A stretch of DNA of 64,000 nt from an uncultured Bacilli bacterium (GTDB lineage Bacteria; Bacillota_I; Bacilli_A; RF39; UBA660), in contig CAKOIQ010000006.1 of assembly GCA_934086935.1 (NCBI GenBank), forward strand, positions 1 to 64,000, in the 5' to 3' direction. Made by a program: the position numbers and the translations under genes. The notes under the pieces were generated by a model. It was not told the DNA's origin. It did not search any database and worked only from the letters and a program-made list of their open reading frames with translations. Position 1 is the first letter of the stretch, and every line of letters starts with the position of its first letter. Shown here piece after piece: positions 8,614 to 17,308 of this stretch.

Positions 8614-8642
8614 AAAACTTCATAAAACTATGAAGTTTTTTT
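8612..8642 (+). terminator. Rho-independent terminator after dnaJ
   Basis: Stem AACTTCATA / TATGAAGTT with loop AAAC, preceded by an A run and followed by seven T. It ends the heat-shock operon. Confidence 0.9.
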
Positions 8643-8648
8643 GATATA

Positions 8649-8657
8649 TGATAAAAT
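8649..8657 (+). promoter_or_regulatory. Extended -10 promoter element for lepB
   Basis: TGATAAAAT matches a TGn-TAAAAT extended -10 and lies 17 nt before the lepB start. The -35 region overlaps the dnaJ terminator and is poor. The same TGATAAAAT word precedes several other genes here (13336, 31747, 33203). Confidence 0.5.
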
Positions 8658-8674
8658 TAATGTGGTGATTGAAC

Positions 8675-9187
8675 ATGAATAAATTAAAAGAAATAAATTA
8701 TAAAAAACTATTAAAAGAATATTATCCATATCTAATAATAATTGTTGTAATACTTCTAATAAGATCATTCTTCTTTACACCTATTATTGTTAATGGAACT
8801 AGTATGTATCCAACTTTAAAAGAACATGATATGATGATTCTAGATAAAATATCTCTTAAATTAAAAAAACTAGAACGTTTTGACATCGTAGTTGTCGATA
8901 ATGAAGATTATATAATTAAAAGAGTAGTTGGTCTTCCTGGAGAAAGTGTAGCTTATTATGATGGTAAATTATATATTAATGGTAAATATGTTGAAGATAA
9001 TTACGCTACATCTACAACCAAAGATTTTGATACAGTTAAACTAGGTGAAAACGAATATTTTGTTTTAGGAGATAATCGTGCTATTTCTAAAGATAGTCGT
9101 ATAATTGGTCCAGTAAACATTAAAAATATTAAAGGAAAAGCATCTTTAAGATTATATCCTTTTAATACAATAGGAATTGTTAAATAA
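8675..9187 (+). CDS. lepB: Signal peptidase I
   Basis: A 170-residue membrane serine protease that removes signal peptides from exported proteins. One transmembrane segment (about 18-34) precedes the catalytic Ser43 in NGTSMYPTL. The Lys82 region IIKRVVGLPGES gives the bacterial Ser/Lys dyad, so it is not the Ser/His SipW type. The box LGDNRAISKDSR follows. ATG 8675 is preceded by GGTGA at a 6-nt gap; an upstream in-frame TTG at 8669 is less likely. It overlaps holA as TAATG. Confidence 0.93.
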   Translation: MNKLKEINYKKLLKEYYPYLIIIVVILLIRSFFFTPIIVNGTSMYPTLKEHDMMILDKISLKLKKLERFDIVVVDNEDYIIKRVVGLPGESVAYYDGKLYINGKYVEDNYATSTTKDFDTVKLGENEYFVLGDNRAISKDSRIIGPVNIKNIKGKASLRLYPFNTIGIVK

Positions 9188-10080
9188 TGAATAATTTTCT
9201 AATTATAACAAATTCATATAATTTATTTAATGAAGAATTAAATAAAATAACAAACAATATAACTAATATTATTAATTTCAACTATGATGAAACAACTCCT
9301 GATGAAATCATTGAAGAATGTAACTACACATCACTTTTAGATGAAGATAAAATAGTTATTGTTAAACACTTTAAAACTGATGTTTTAAGCAAAGAATTAA
9401 TCAAATACCTAGAAAATCCCAATCCTAGAACTAAATTAGTCTTAAATGCCTTAGAAATAGATAAAAGAAGTGCTTTTTATAAAAAGATCAAAGAAAAAGG
9501 TAAAGTAATTGAACTAGGAGAACTAAAACCATCAGAACTATCAACTAAAATAAATAACTATTGTAAAACCAAAAACATAACAATTGATTATAACGCTGTA
9601 AATACTTTAATAACGTATTCATTAAATAACTATGATTTATGTTTAAGTGAAATTGATAAATTATCAGTCATAACTAGTAAAATAACTGAAGATATTATTA
9701 ACGAATACACTCCTAAATTAATAGGGGACGAAAACTTTGATTTATGTGATGCCATTACAACTCAAAACATCAAAAAAATAGTCCCATTATTAAAAGATTT
9801 TAGAGATACCAAAAGTGAAGTAATTCCATTTGTTGCACTTCTTGCAAGTCAATATCGTTTAATATACATCACAAAAACCGTTAATAAATCTCCAGAAACT
9901 CTCGCTAAAGAACTATCAGTTCATCCATATCGTTTAAAATTAGCTAAAGAAAAAGCCATTAAGTACACCAAAGAAGAATTAGAACAAATATTAATTAATA
10001 TCTGTGAATTAGATTATAGTCTTAAAACTTCAAATATCGATCCATATATCTTATTAGAAAATTTCGTTATGCATATTTAA
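9187..10080 (+). CDS. holA: DNA polymerase III subunit delta
   Basis: A 297-residue clamp-loader subunit that opens the sliding clamp. It shows the HolA layout: an N-terminal AAA-like domain without Walker motifs (NNFLIITNSYNLFNEELNKI), a middle region, and the C-terminal helical collar with LLASQYRLIYITK and LAKELSVHPYRLKLAKEK, characteristic of the family. It overlaps the lepB stop by one base, so the two are cotranscribed. Confidence 0.88.
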   Translation: MNNFLIITNSYNLFNEELNKITNNITNIINFNYDETTPDEIIEECNYTSLLDEDKIVIVKHFKTDVLSKELIKYLENPNPRTKLVLNALEIDKRSAFYKKIKEKGKVIELGELKPSELSTKINNYCKTKNITIDYNAVNTLITYSLNNYDLCLSEIDKLSVITSKITEDIINEYTPKLIGDENFDLCDAITTQNIKKIVPLLKDFRDTKSEVIPFVALLASQYRLIYITKTVNKSPETLAKELSVHPYRLKLAKEKAIKYTKEELEQILINICELDYSLKTSNIDPYILLENFVMHI

Positions 10081-10096
10081 AAGGAGAAAAATAAAC

Positions 10097-10396
10097 GTTC
10101 AAAAATTAAAACAAGAATTATTAACTCAAAAAGGAAATAAATTAAAAGGAAATATCTATCACTTTCCGCAAGTAAATTTTTCCTATAATTCAAATCGTAT
10201 TGAAGGAAGTAAATTAACTAAATAAGAAGATGAGCCCTTATCTATAAATACGATTATTAAAATGAATGCTATTTTAAAACAAAACACTTCACATAGTAAA
10301 GATCCAGACTATAATATCGGTGGATTTAAAATCAAAGATAAATTATATCTTATTGATACTATTAAACTGAACAAGATATTTATCAAAAATATGTGA
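10097..10396 (+). pseudogene. Degraded Fic-family protein remnant
   Basis: After an AAGGAG at 10080-10085 the frame reads KLKGNIYHFPQVNFSYNSNR then IEGSKLTK, the N-terminal signature of Fic/DOC AMP-transferases, where the inhibitory helix carries the S/T-x-x-x-E/G-N type motif. It lacks a proper start codon (ATA region) and has an in-frame TAA at about 10222. It resumes as EDEPLSINTIIKMNAILK and a SKDPDYNIGGFK-like segment before ending at TGA 10394-10396. The middle and the catalytic HPFxxGNGR region are missing. This is a decayed gene, not functional. Confidence 0.75.
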
Positions 10397-10407
10397 AGAA
10401 TTAAAAC

Positions 10408-10445
10408 TAAAAAGGATTTAGAAACCATATCTAAATCCTTTTATT
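10408..10445. terminator. Bidirectional terminator between the Fic remnant and rnhC
   Basis: Stem AAGGATTTAGA / TCTAAATCCTT with a 7-nt loop. T runs follow in both orientations, so it can end rnhC (minus) and the plus-strand unit. Confidence 0.85.
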
Positions 10446-11385
10446 TATTATTTAATATCTCTTTAATCTTATCAGTATTTTTAAAATTTAACTTAGCTAT
10501 CTCACTTAAAATACCTTCACCATATCTTTGAACTAACATTGCTCCTTGTTTATCTACATCTAAACCGGCACCTTTTTTTAAGAAGATATTATATTTTTCT
10601 TCAATCTTTTGCATTTCCATTAAAAATATATATCTACATATAATTGAAGAAGCAGCAACACTTAAACATTTATCTTCCGCCTTAGTTGTAAAAGTAATCT
10701 TTGTAAACTTTTCTTTAGCACCATAAATATATTGAAAGTAATTTCTTGGATAACAAAATTGATCTACAACTACATATTTATAATCATAACCCTTCTTAAC
10801 CATTTCACATAAAACCTTATTATGCAAAATAGCCTTAATTTGATTCATATTAGTAGGTCTTTGATTATAAGATTTATTATCTAATATAAAAGTACTATGA
10901 GGAATCTTCTTTATCAGAGTAGGGCCAATCTCTAAAATCTTTTGATCAGTTAACTTCTTAGAATCTTTAACTCCTAATTCATACATTAAGCTCATATGTT
11001 CTTTATCAACATAAGAAGCAGTAACAACAACAGGTCCAAAATAATCACCAGTACCAACCTCATCAGAACCAATCGTTGCCACATTAATAAATCTTAAATC
11101 TTTAGCTTCTTCTTTTTTCTCGGCTTTTTTATCTTCTTTTTGTTTTATTTCTGCATCAATATCTCTATTATTAAAAGATTTTTCCATATCTTTCCAAATA
11201 TTAGCATCGATATCGGCATTATTACCTTGAAAAACTACTTTACCAGATTCATATAAAGTAATATTAGTATCGGCATCATCTGCTTGAAATACTGCATAAG
11301 GAGGAGTTTTACTTCTTCTTTTATCTTGATAAAATTCAATCATTTTCTCTTTAATATTGTCACTAACACTAAATACTATAGTCAT
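10441..11385 (-). CDS. rnhC: Ribonuclease HIII
   Basis: A 314-residue enzyme that cleaves the RNA strand of RNA-DNA hybrids. The N-terminal TBP-like substrate-binding domain (about 1-95: PPYAVFQADDADTNITLYES) is typical of HIII. The catalytic domain starts IGSDEVGTGDYFGPVVV and carries GVKDSKKL and VAASSIICRY, supplying the acidic metal ligands. The start is ATG 11385 with GGTGA upstream. It is the only minus-strand gene in the first 38 kb, divergent from the cvpA-like gene. Confidence 0.95.
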   Translation of the reverse strand: MTIVFSVSDNIKEKMIEFYQDKRRSKTPPYAVFQADDADTNITLYESGKVVFQGNNADIDANIWKDMEKSFNNRDIDAEIKQKEDKKAEKKEEAKDLRFINVATIGSDEVGTGDYFGPVVVTASYVDKEHMSLMYELGVKDSKKLTDQKILEIGPTLIKKIPHSTFILDNKSYNQRPTNMNQIKAILHNKVLCEMVKKGYDYKYVVVDQFCYPRNYFQYIYGAKEKFTKITFTTKAEDKCLSVAASSIICRYIFLMEMQKIEEKYNIFLKKGAGLDVDKQGAMLVQRYGEGILSEIAKLNFKNTDKIKEILNNK

Positions 11386-11476
11386 AATATCACCATAAAC
11401 ATCATAACATAATTTGATAAATAAATCTTTATTTTTTTATCTTTCTATAATATAATTAGTAAAGGATGTGTTATAT

Positions 11477-12190
11477 ATGAATATATTAGATTATTTAATT
11501 ATTGCGGTTTTAATTATCAGCTTATTAGTAGGATTTAAAAAAGGAGTACTTAATTGTTTAGTAACATTTATTGGAACACTTGCAGTTATAGTCTTAGCCT
11601 TTTATCTAAAGAATCCTGTTTCAATATTGTTATATAATAACTTACCATTCTTTGATTTAGGTGGTAATTATAGTGGTATAAGTGTTTATAATATTTTGTT
11701 ATATGAAGGATTAAGTTATGTCTTAACTTTATTCATATTATCTATTATAGCGGGCATTATAATAAAGATAACTGGTGTCTTTAACAAATTAGTTAATGCT
11801 ACTATTATTTTAGGTATCCCAAGTAAAATATTAGGAGCTATTTGTGGTTTCATTGAAGGATATATCTTAATGTTCTTAGTAGTATTCTTATTAAGTATAA
11901 TTGTACCTTCATCTTCACTATATAATAATAGTAAATATGCTGATACCTTAATGACTAAAACACCAGTATTATCAAATGTTATTTCTAAACCATATAAAGC
12001 CTTTACCGAAATCTATGAAATAACTAAAAAGTATGCAACTTCAAAAGATAAAACCGCAGCTAATTTAGAAGCTTTAAGCTCATTACTTAAGTATGAAATT
12101 ATCTCAGTAGATAATGCTCAAAACTTAGTAGACAAAGGTAAAATAGATTTTGAAGGAGCTCAAGATATAATTAATATCTATCGTAAATAG
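11477..12190 (+). CDS. CvpA-family membrane protein
   Basis: A 237-residue protein with four hydrophobic segments (about 3-20, 28-45, 75-98, 115-140). The opening NILDYLIIAVLIISLLVGFK and GVLNCLVTFIGT match the CvpA (colicin V production) family, whose biochemical role remains unclear. A soluble helical tail (about 160-237) follows. ATG 11477 follows AAAGGA at 10 nt; a GTG at 11468 overlaps the RBS. It is followed 11 nt later by thioredoxin, suggesting cotranscription. Confidence 0.85.
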   Translation: MNILDYLIIAVLIISLLVGFKKGVLNCLVTFIGTLAVIVLAFYLKNPVSILLYNNLPFFDLGGNYSGISVYNILLYEGLSYVLTLFILSIIAGIIIKITGVFNKLVNATIILGIPSKILGAICGFIEGYILMFLVVFLLSIIVPSSSLYNNSKYADTLMTKTPVLSNVISKPYKAFTEIYEITKKYATSKDKTAANLEALSSLLKYEIISVDNAQNLVDKGKIDFEGAQDIINIYRK

Positions 12191-12201
12191 AAAGGATTAA
12201 T

Positions 12202-12498
12202 ATGATTGAATATTTAAGTGGCCAAACCCTAGAAGAAGTTCTAACAGAAGGAATTACCTTAGTAGATTACTTTGCTAATTGGTGTGGGCCTTGTAAAATG
12301 ATAGGTATGGAATTAGAAGAATTAACTAATACCCATATCATAAAAGTAGATGTTGATACTCACGAAGAACTAGCTAAAACTCATGGTGTCATGAGTATTC
12401 CAACTATTGAAATATATAAAAATAAAGAATTAGTTAAAACCATCATTGGTTATAAAACAAAAGATGAATTAGAACAAATTATTAAAGACTTTAAATAA
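12202..12498 (+). CDS. trxA: Thioredoxin
   Basis: A 98-residue cytosolic dithiol oxidoreductase with the active-site FANWCGPCKM (Cys-Gly-Pro-Cys) and the cis-Pro loop MSIPTIEIYK. The size fits a bare thioredoxin fold with no export signal. It follows the cvpA-like gene closely and is closed by a terminator. Confidence 0.95.
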   Translation: MIEYLSGQTLEEVLTEGITLVDYFANWCGPCKMIGMELEELTNTHIIKVDVDTHEELAKTHGVMSIPTIEIYKNKELVKTIIGYKTKDELEQIIKDFK

Positions 12499-12517
12499 CC
12501 TCAAATGGTTATTTTTT
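12494..12517 (+). terminator. Rho-independent terminator after trxA
   Basis: Stem AATAACC / GGTTATT, six-base loop, then a T run. It partly overlaps the trxA stop codon. Confidence 0.8.
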
Positions 12518-12534
12518 CTTTCTTAAAATATTAC

Positions 12535-12563
12535 TTGCACTCATATTTAGCCCGTGGTATAAT
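12535..12563 (+). promoter_or_regulatory. rpsU promoter
   Basis: TTGCAC (12535-12540), a 17-bp spacer, and TATAAT (12558-12563) preceded by TGg, an extended -10. It is about 30 bp before the GTG start of ribosomal protein S21 and looks strong, as expected for a ribosomal gene. Confidence 0.85.
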
Positions 12564-12592
12564 ACTAATAGCTTTGAAGGGAGGGAAAAACA

Positions 12593-12784
12593 GTGACTAA
12601 GGTAGAAGTTAGAGATGGTGACGTAGATAAGGCTTTAAAAAGATTTAAAGTTAAAGTTGCTAGAAGTGGTGTCCCTTCAGAATTAAAAAAACATAAATTC
12701 GCTGAAAAACCAGGAGTTCGTAGAAGAAATGAACTTAAAGAAATGATCAAAAATTCACGTAAGAAAAAACGTAATAGAGACTAG
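12593..12784 (+). CDS. rpsU: 30S ribosomal protein S21
   Basis: A 63-residue basic protein of the small ribosomal subunit. It has the S21 pattern VDKALKRFKVKVARSGVPSE and VRRRNELKEMIKNSRKKK. GTG start after GAAGGGAGGG. It is followed 8 nt later by yqeY, the gene order found in Bacillus. Confidence 0.96.
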   Translation: MTKVEVRDGDVDKALKRFKVKVARSGVPSELKKHKFAEKPGVRRRNELKEMIKNSRKKKRNRD

Positions 12785-12792
12785 GTGATACT

Positions 12793-13239
12793 ATGTTTGA
12801 ACAAATAAACAAAGATTTAACTGAATCAATGAAAGCTAAAGATACATTTAAAACATCAGTCTTAAGAATGCTTAAAAGTGCTTTAATTTATGAAAAAACT
12901 AATGGAGAAAAACATGAATTAACTGATGAAGATGTTTTATCTATTATAAAAAAACAAGTTAAAATGCGTAAATCATCAATGGAAGAATATATCAGTTATA
13001 ATAGACAAGATTTAGCAGATTCTTTAGCAAAAGAAATCGAATTATTAAGTACCTATCTACCAAAAGAATTAACTGAAGATGAAATCAACAATATAATTGA
13101 TGAAACAATCAAAGAAGTTAATCCTGAAGGAATGAAGGGTATGGGACTTGTAATCAAGGCTGTTAAAGAAAAATGTGGTGTGTCTGCCGACATGACTTAT
13201 GTAAGTAAAACAGTTAAAGAAAAATTATCAAATCTATAA
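12793..13239 (+). CDS. yqeY: YqeY/GatB-tail family protein
   Basis: A 148-residue protein related to the C-terminal domain of GatB and thought to interact with tRNA or amidotransferase complexes. The motifs LTESMKAKDTFKTSVLRMLK, LSTYLPKELTEDEI and KGMGLVIKAVKEKCG are typical. It forms an operon with rpsU and is closed by a terminator. Confidence 0.93.
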   Translation: MFEQINKDLTESMKAKDTFKTSVLRMLKSALIYEKTNGEKHELTDEDVLSIIKKQVKMRKSSMEEYISYNRQDLADSLAKEIELLSTYLPKELTEDEINNIIDETIKEVNPEGMKGMGLVIKAVKEKCGVSADMTYVSKTVKEKLSNL

Positions 13240-13263
13240 AACCATTATTTAATGGTTTTTTTA
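13238..13263 (+). terminator. Rho-independent terminator after yqeY
   Basis: Stem AAACCATTA / TAATGGTTT with a two-base loop, followed by a T run. It separates rpsU-yqeY from the repeat surface protein. Confidence 0.85.
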
Positions 13264-13275
13264 ATGTCAATAATC

Positions 13276-13304
13276 TTGTTTGAAAAATAAAATTGTGATA
13301 AAAT
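13276..13304 (+). promoter_or_regulatory. Promoter of the DUF285 repeat gene
   Basis: TTGTTT (13276-13281), 17-bp spacer, TGA-TAAAAT (extended -10, 13299-13304). Transcription would begin near 13311, after the ATG at 13309, so that ATG cannot be the start. This promoter is unrelated to the G-tract module. Confidence 0.75.
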
Positions 13305-13335
13305 TATTATGAAAATATTGAAGATGGAGTCAATT

Positions 13336-15885
13336 ATGAAAGAAAAATTTATCTCAGTTGTGAATCTAATTAAAACCAATAAACAAGTAAGATACCTTGT
13401 AACTTTATCCGTGCTAGTATTATTTGTTATAGCTTTAAATGTTACATATAGTGCATTTACATCAAATAATACTAATGATGTCGCAAATATTAAAATTCAA
13501 GATTTATCTTATAATATGCAAGTCAACAGTGAAACTGGTAATATAATAACTGCATCAGCCAATCAAGATTCAACTCAAAATATAACCATTAAAGCATTAA
13601 ATAATATAGATACTAAATATGAATTAACATATAAAGTATGTGCAACTAGTGCCTGTACAAGTTATATTGATTTACCAGAAGGCGTTAAAGTAAGATATAA
13701 AAATACAACCGCTGCTCCAGTAAATGGAACAATAGCATCTAATGAAAGTAAAACAATCACATTAGTCATTGAAAATTCTACCAATACCACATATTATTTT
13801 AAGTTATCGATAAATGCTGGATATGCCCATAATGATTTAGCTCTAACTAACCAAATATTCGAATCTACAAATGATCAAGACCTGCAAATAATTTCAATAA
13901 TAGATGGTGTAACAACTTCTGCCTTTCCAACTACAGATGAATATACAGTTGCATCATCATGTACTGATAATGCAACTATTAACGTTAATTGGAATGGCAC
14001 ATCGTGGGTTGCAAATATTAGTACTGTTTTGAAAAGAAATGTCACATGTACCATCAATTTCAAACAAGATACATTAATTGCCCAGCAGACAGCAAATTCT
14101 ACCACTTCAAAAGCCTTTAATGGACCAATAACTAAAGAACAAGTAGAAAAGATTGTTATTAAAAACACAAACGAAGTACCAAGTAATGCGATAGCCTCAT
14201 GGGATGTAAGTGTAGCCAGAAATGGAAGTATCATGGCATACACCTTAGATGAAGATAATGATAATTTATATGAATTATACATTGGTCAAGAAGGTGGTGT
14301 AATAGTTGGGTCCAATGCATCAAACATGTTTGCAAATTATAACAATTTAGAAAGTATAGATTTAACTAATCTTAAAACATCAAAAGTTACAAATATGCGA
14401 TATATGTTTGAATCTAGTAAGGCAACCATTTTAGATTTAAGTAGTTTTGATACGTCAAGTGTTACGGATATGTCAAGAATGTTTTTTGCAAGTGCAGCAA
14501 TGGAAATTAAAGGACTTGATAAGTTTAATACGTCAAACGTCACAAATATGAATAATATGTTTTCTAGAAGTAATGCAACCGAAATCAAAGGACTTAATCA
14601 ATTTAATACCTCAAATGTAACAGATATGTCAGCTATGTTTTATAATAGTAAAGCAACAAGTATAGATTTAAGTAGTTTTGATACATCAAATGTAACGAAT
14701 ATGTCATCTATGTTTAATGAAAGTGCCGCAACAGAAATAAAAGGACTTAATCAATTTAATACTTCGAATGTTATTAATATGGATTCTATGTTTTGGAGAA
14801 GTAAAGCAACAAGTTTAGATTTAAGCAATTTTGATACCTTAAACGTAACCAAAATGTCATCTATGTTTAATGAAAGTGCCGCAACAGAAATAAAAGGACT
14901 TAATCAATTTAATACCTCAAATGTAACAAACATGAATGCTATGTTTTCTCATAGTGCCGCAACGAGTTTAGATGTAAGTTCATTTGATACCTCAAATGTG
15001 ACAATTATGGCTAATATGTTTTCTTCAAGTAAAGCAACGAGTTTAGATTTAAGTTCATTTGATACCTCAAAAGTAACAAATATGTTTAATATGTTTTCTT
15101 CTAGTGCCGCAACGAGTTTAGATTTAAGTTCATTTGATACCTCAAAAGTAGCAAGTATGTCATATATGTTTTATAATAGTAAAGCAACAAGTATAAATCT
15201 AAGTAGTTTTGATACCTCAAAAGTAACAAATATGTCATATATGTTTTCTGGAAGTGCCGCAACGAGTTTAGATTTAAGTTCATTTGATACCTCAAATGTA
15301 ACAAATATGATTAGTATGTTTTCTTCAAGTAAAGCAACGAGTTTAGATTTAAGTTCATTTGATACCTCAAAAGTTACAAGTATGTTCGGAATGTTTCAAT
15401 CAAGTGCAGCAACAGAAATCAAAGGACTTAATCAATTTAATACCTCAAATGTAACAGCAATGACAGCTATGTTTTCTTATAGTGCCGCAACGAGTTTAGA
15501 TTTAAGTAGTTTTAATACAAGTAATGTTACAAATATGAATCAGATGTTTATGAATAGTGCTGTAACAGAAATAAAAGGATTAAATAAGTTTAATACCTCA
15601 AAAGTCATTAATATGTCATGGATGTTTGCATATAGTAAAGCAACAAGTTTAGATCTAACCAGTTTTGATACAAGTAATGTTACAAATATGTCATGGATGT
15701 TTGCATATAGTAAAGCAACAAGTTTAGATCTAACCAGTTTTGATACGAGTAATGTTACAAATATGTCATATATGTTTAATTTAAGTAATGCAACAACTGG
15801 GTATGCCCGTACTCAAGCAGACGCAGATAAATTTAATGCAAGTAGTAACAAACCATCTAAATTAACTTTCACAGTTAAAAGCTAA
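13336..15885 (+). CDS. Large DUF285 (BspA-like) repeat surface protein
   Basis: An 849-residue exported protein. A hydrophobic segment (about 20-40) ends in VTYSAFTSNN, a SipW-type signal. A beta-rich region (40-250) contains four Cys. The DUF285 entry domain follows (ASWDVSVARNGSIMAYTLDE), then about 19 tandem repeats with core DTSNVTNMSxMF and a C-terminal cap GYARTQADADKFNASS. Two unit types alternate: 25 residues (ATSLDLSSFDTSNVTN) and 26 residues (ATEIKGLNQFNTSNVTN). ATG 13336 follows GGAG at 6 nt; the ATG at 13309 lies upstream of the predicted transcript start. In BspA relatives such repeats bind host matrix proteins; here that role is inferred. It is inserted between yqeY and yqfC. 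Confidence 0.85.
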   Translation: MKEKFISVVNLIKTNKQVRYLVTLSVLVLFVIALNVTYSAFTSNNTNDVANIKIQDLSYNMQVNSETGNIITASANQDSTQNITIKALNNIDTKYELTYKVCATSACTSYIDLPEGVKVRYKNTTAAPVNGTIASNESKTITLVIENSTNTTYYFKLSINAGYAHNDLALTNQIFESTNDQDLQIISIIDGVTTSAFPTTDEYTVASSCTDNATINVNWNGTSWVANISTVLKRNVTCTINFKQDTLIAQQTANSTTSKAFNGPITKEQVEKIVIKNTNEVPSNAIASWDVSVARNGSIMAYTLDEDNDNLYELYIGQEGGVIVGSNASNMFANYNNLESIDLTNLKTSKVTNMRYMFESSKATILDLSSFDTSSVTDMSRMFFASAAMEIKGLDKFNTSNVTNMNNMFSRSNATEIKGLNQFNTSNVTDMSAMFYNSKATSIDLSSFDTSNVTNMSSMFNESAATEIKGLNQFNTSNVINMDSMFWRSKATSLDLSNFDTLNVTKMSSMFNESAATEIKGLNQFNTSNVTNMNAMFSHSAATSLDVSSFDTSNVTIMANMFSSSKATSLDLSSFDTSKVTNMFNMFSSSAATSLDLSSFDTSKVASMSYMFYNSKATSINLSSFDTSKVTNMSYMFSGSAATSLDLSSFDTSNVTNMISMFSSSKATSLDLSSFDTSKVTSMFGMFQSSAATEIKGLNQFNTSNVTAMTAMFSYSAATSLDLSSFNTSNVTNMNQMFMNSAVTEIKGLNKFNTSKVINMSWMFAYSKATSLDLTSFDTSNVTNMSWMFAYSKATSLDLTSFDTSNVTNMSYMFNLSNATTGYARTQADADKFNASSNKPSKLTFTVKS
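14326..15792 (+). repeat. Coding tandem repeat array (75/78-bp units)
   Basis: About 19 coding units of 75 bp (Ser/Leu type) or 78 bp (Lys/Gly type). The units beginning at 15613 and 15688 are nearly identical over the full 75 bp, indicating a recent tandem duplication. A stretch of about 60 bp starting near 14701 recurs almost exactly near 14860. The unit count may vary between strains. Confidence 0.85.
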
Positions 15886-15887
15886 TA

Positions 15888-15912
15888 AAGTTCAGTTTTC
15901 TGAACTTTTTTT
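15888..15912 (+). terminator. Terminator after the repeat gene
   Basis: Stem AAGTTCAG / CTGAACTT, loop TTTT, then seven T. The same stem closes the 28996 surface gene. Confidence 0.9.
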
Positions 15913-15945
15913 CATATCAAAATCATATAATTAACTGGTGATCTA

Positions 15946-16179
15946 ATGCTTGATATAATAAAAAATGGCTTAAGAAATAATGATTATTATATATGTTTAT
16001 ATCCTAAACACATCTATATTTATAACTATATCGAAATAGTAACATTTACTAATGAAATTATCATTATTTCTTTTAATGAATTTAAATTAAAAATTAAAGG
16101 TAAATCTATGCATATCAAAAAAATGGCCCATTCCGAATTACTTATTGAGGGATTAATTATAGGAGTTAATTATGAATAA
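15946..16179 (+). CDS. yqfC: YabP/YqfC-family sporulation-type protein
   Basis: A 77-residue protein with the YabP/YqfC layout: a short N-terminus, then repeated beta strands (IYIYNYIEIVTFTNEIIIIS, FKLKIKGKSMHIKKM, ELLIEGLIIGVNYE). The identification rests on this pattern and on the yqfD gene overlapping its end by 8 nt, as in Bacillus. In spore formers it is sigma-E controlled; whether this organism sporulates is unknown. RBS TGGTGAT. Confidence 0.8.
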   Translation: MLDIIKNGLRNNDYYICLYPKHIYIYNYIEIVTFTNEIIIISFNEFKLKIKGKSMHIKKMAHSELLIEGLIIGVNYE

Positions 16180-17308
16180 AACTATTAATGTTAAGGTAGT
16201 AGGTTATTTAGATAGATTTATTAATAAATGTATTAAAAATAATATTACTTTATTTAATATCAACTATTTAGATAAAGATAGTGCTTTAGTTACAATTTAT
16301 TTTAATGATTATAAAACTATAAAAAAACTTAATTATTATTCTAAAATATCTATTGCTAGTTATAATGGCCTAGATCGTTTAACTAATCATTTTAAAAATA
16401 ACTTTTTTAAATACTTAATTGTATTATTTTCTTTTGTATTAATGGATGTTTTAACATCTTTTATTGTTGAAGTAAATATCATTCATGAAAATAATAATAT
16501 TCGTTCACTGGTCCAAAAAGAGTTGAATAATAAAGGCATAAAAAAATATTCATTAGTCTATAGTGATAATAAATTAGAAGAAATAAAAAAAGAAATTTTA
16601 AAAGATAATCCCAACACTTTAGAGTGGATTAATATTACCAGAAGTGGTATGAAATATATTGTTAGAGTAGAAGAAAGAATAATAAAAGAAGATCATAATA
16701 ATAATTCATATCGTCATGTTATTGCTACTAAAGAAGGGCAAATAACTAAAATATTATCATCAAAAGGAGAAATATTAGTAAGACAAGGTGATTATGTTAA
16801 AAAGGGTGATATTTTAATAAGTGGAGCTATAAATCTTTATGAAGAAACTAAAGGTAATACAGCTGCAACCGGAACCGTTTATGCTAATGTTTGGTATAGT
16901 GCCACCGTTAAATTACCTAAAAAAGAAACAATAACCAAACCAACTGGTAAAAAAAGATATAATTTAAATATTAATAATAAAATATTACTTAAAAATAAAT
17001 ATCAAAATTTTAAACAAGAAAATATCAAGGAAATTAAAATTTTAGGTTTAAAAATTAAAATTTATAAAGAAGTTGAGTACCAAACAAAAACTATTAATTT
17101 AACAGTGTCAGAACTTGATCAAAAACTAAAAAAACGTCTTGATGAAGAATTTAATAAAAAATTAAATAATAAAGGAACAATTATTAGTCAAAAAGTTTTG
17201 AAAAAAGAAGAAAAAAATAGTACAATAGAATATAGAGTATTTGTAGTAACAAATGAAGTAATAAGTGATTACTCATATTATAGTGTAGGTGATAATAATG
17301 ATTCCTAA
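16172..17308 (+). CDS. yqfD: Sporulation protein YqfD
   Basis: A 378-residue membrane protein with a single transmembrane segment (about 83-101). Family features are the middle region GQITKILSSKGEILVRQGDY, the VKKGDILISG hairpin and TVYANVWYSATVKLP. The N-terminal 80 residues are shorter and less conserved. It is required for normal spore formation in B. subtilis; here it may be retained for another purpose. It overlaps yqfC (8 nt) and the VanZ-like gene. Confidence 0.88.
   Translation: MNKTINVKVVGYLDRFINKCIKNNITLFNINYLDKDSALVTIYFNDYKTIKKLNYYSKISIASYNGLDRLTNHFKNNFFKYLIVLFSFVLMDVLTSFIVEVNIIHENNNIRSLVQKELNNKGIKKYSLVYSDNKLEEIKKEILKDNPNTLEWINITRSGMKYIVRVEERIIKEDHNNNSYRHVIATKEGQITKILSSKGEILVRQGDYVKKGDILISGAINLYEETKGNTAATGTVYANVWYSATVKLPKKETITKPTGKKRYNLNINNKILLKNKYQNFKQENIKEIKILGLKIKIYKEVEYQTKTINLTVSELDQKLKKRLDEEFNKKLNNKGTIISQKVLKKEEKNSTIEYRVFVVTNEVISDYSYYSVGDNNDS

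Noticed and set aside
13309..13311. ATG 13309 as the start of the repeat protein
   Set aside because: The predicted transcript begins near 13311 from TGATAAAAT, whereas ATG 13336 has GGAG at an ideal distance.
15101..15304. Minus-strand ORF over the repeat array, and a similar one at 29972-30289
   Set aside because: These are shadows created by the repeated coding DNA on the plus strand. They are Leu/Tyr-rich, and have no RBS or promoter.
14326..15792. Regularly spaced repeats that could suggest a CRISPR array
   Set aside because: The 75/78-bp periodicity is in frame with a single long coding sequence and encodes DUF285 units; there are no unique spacers.
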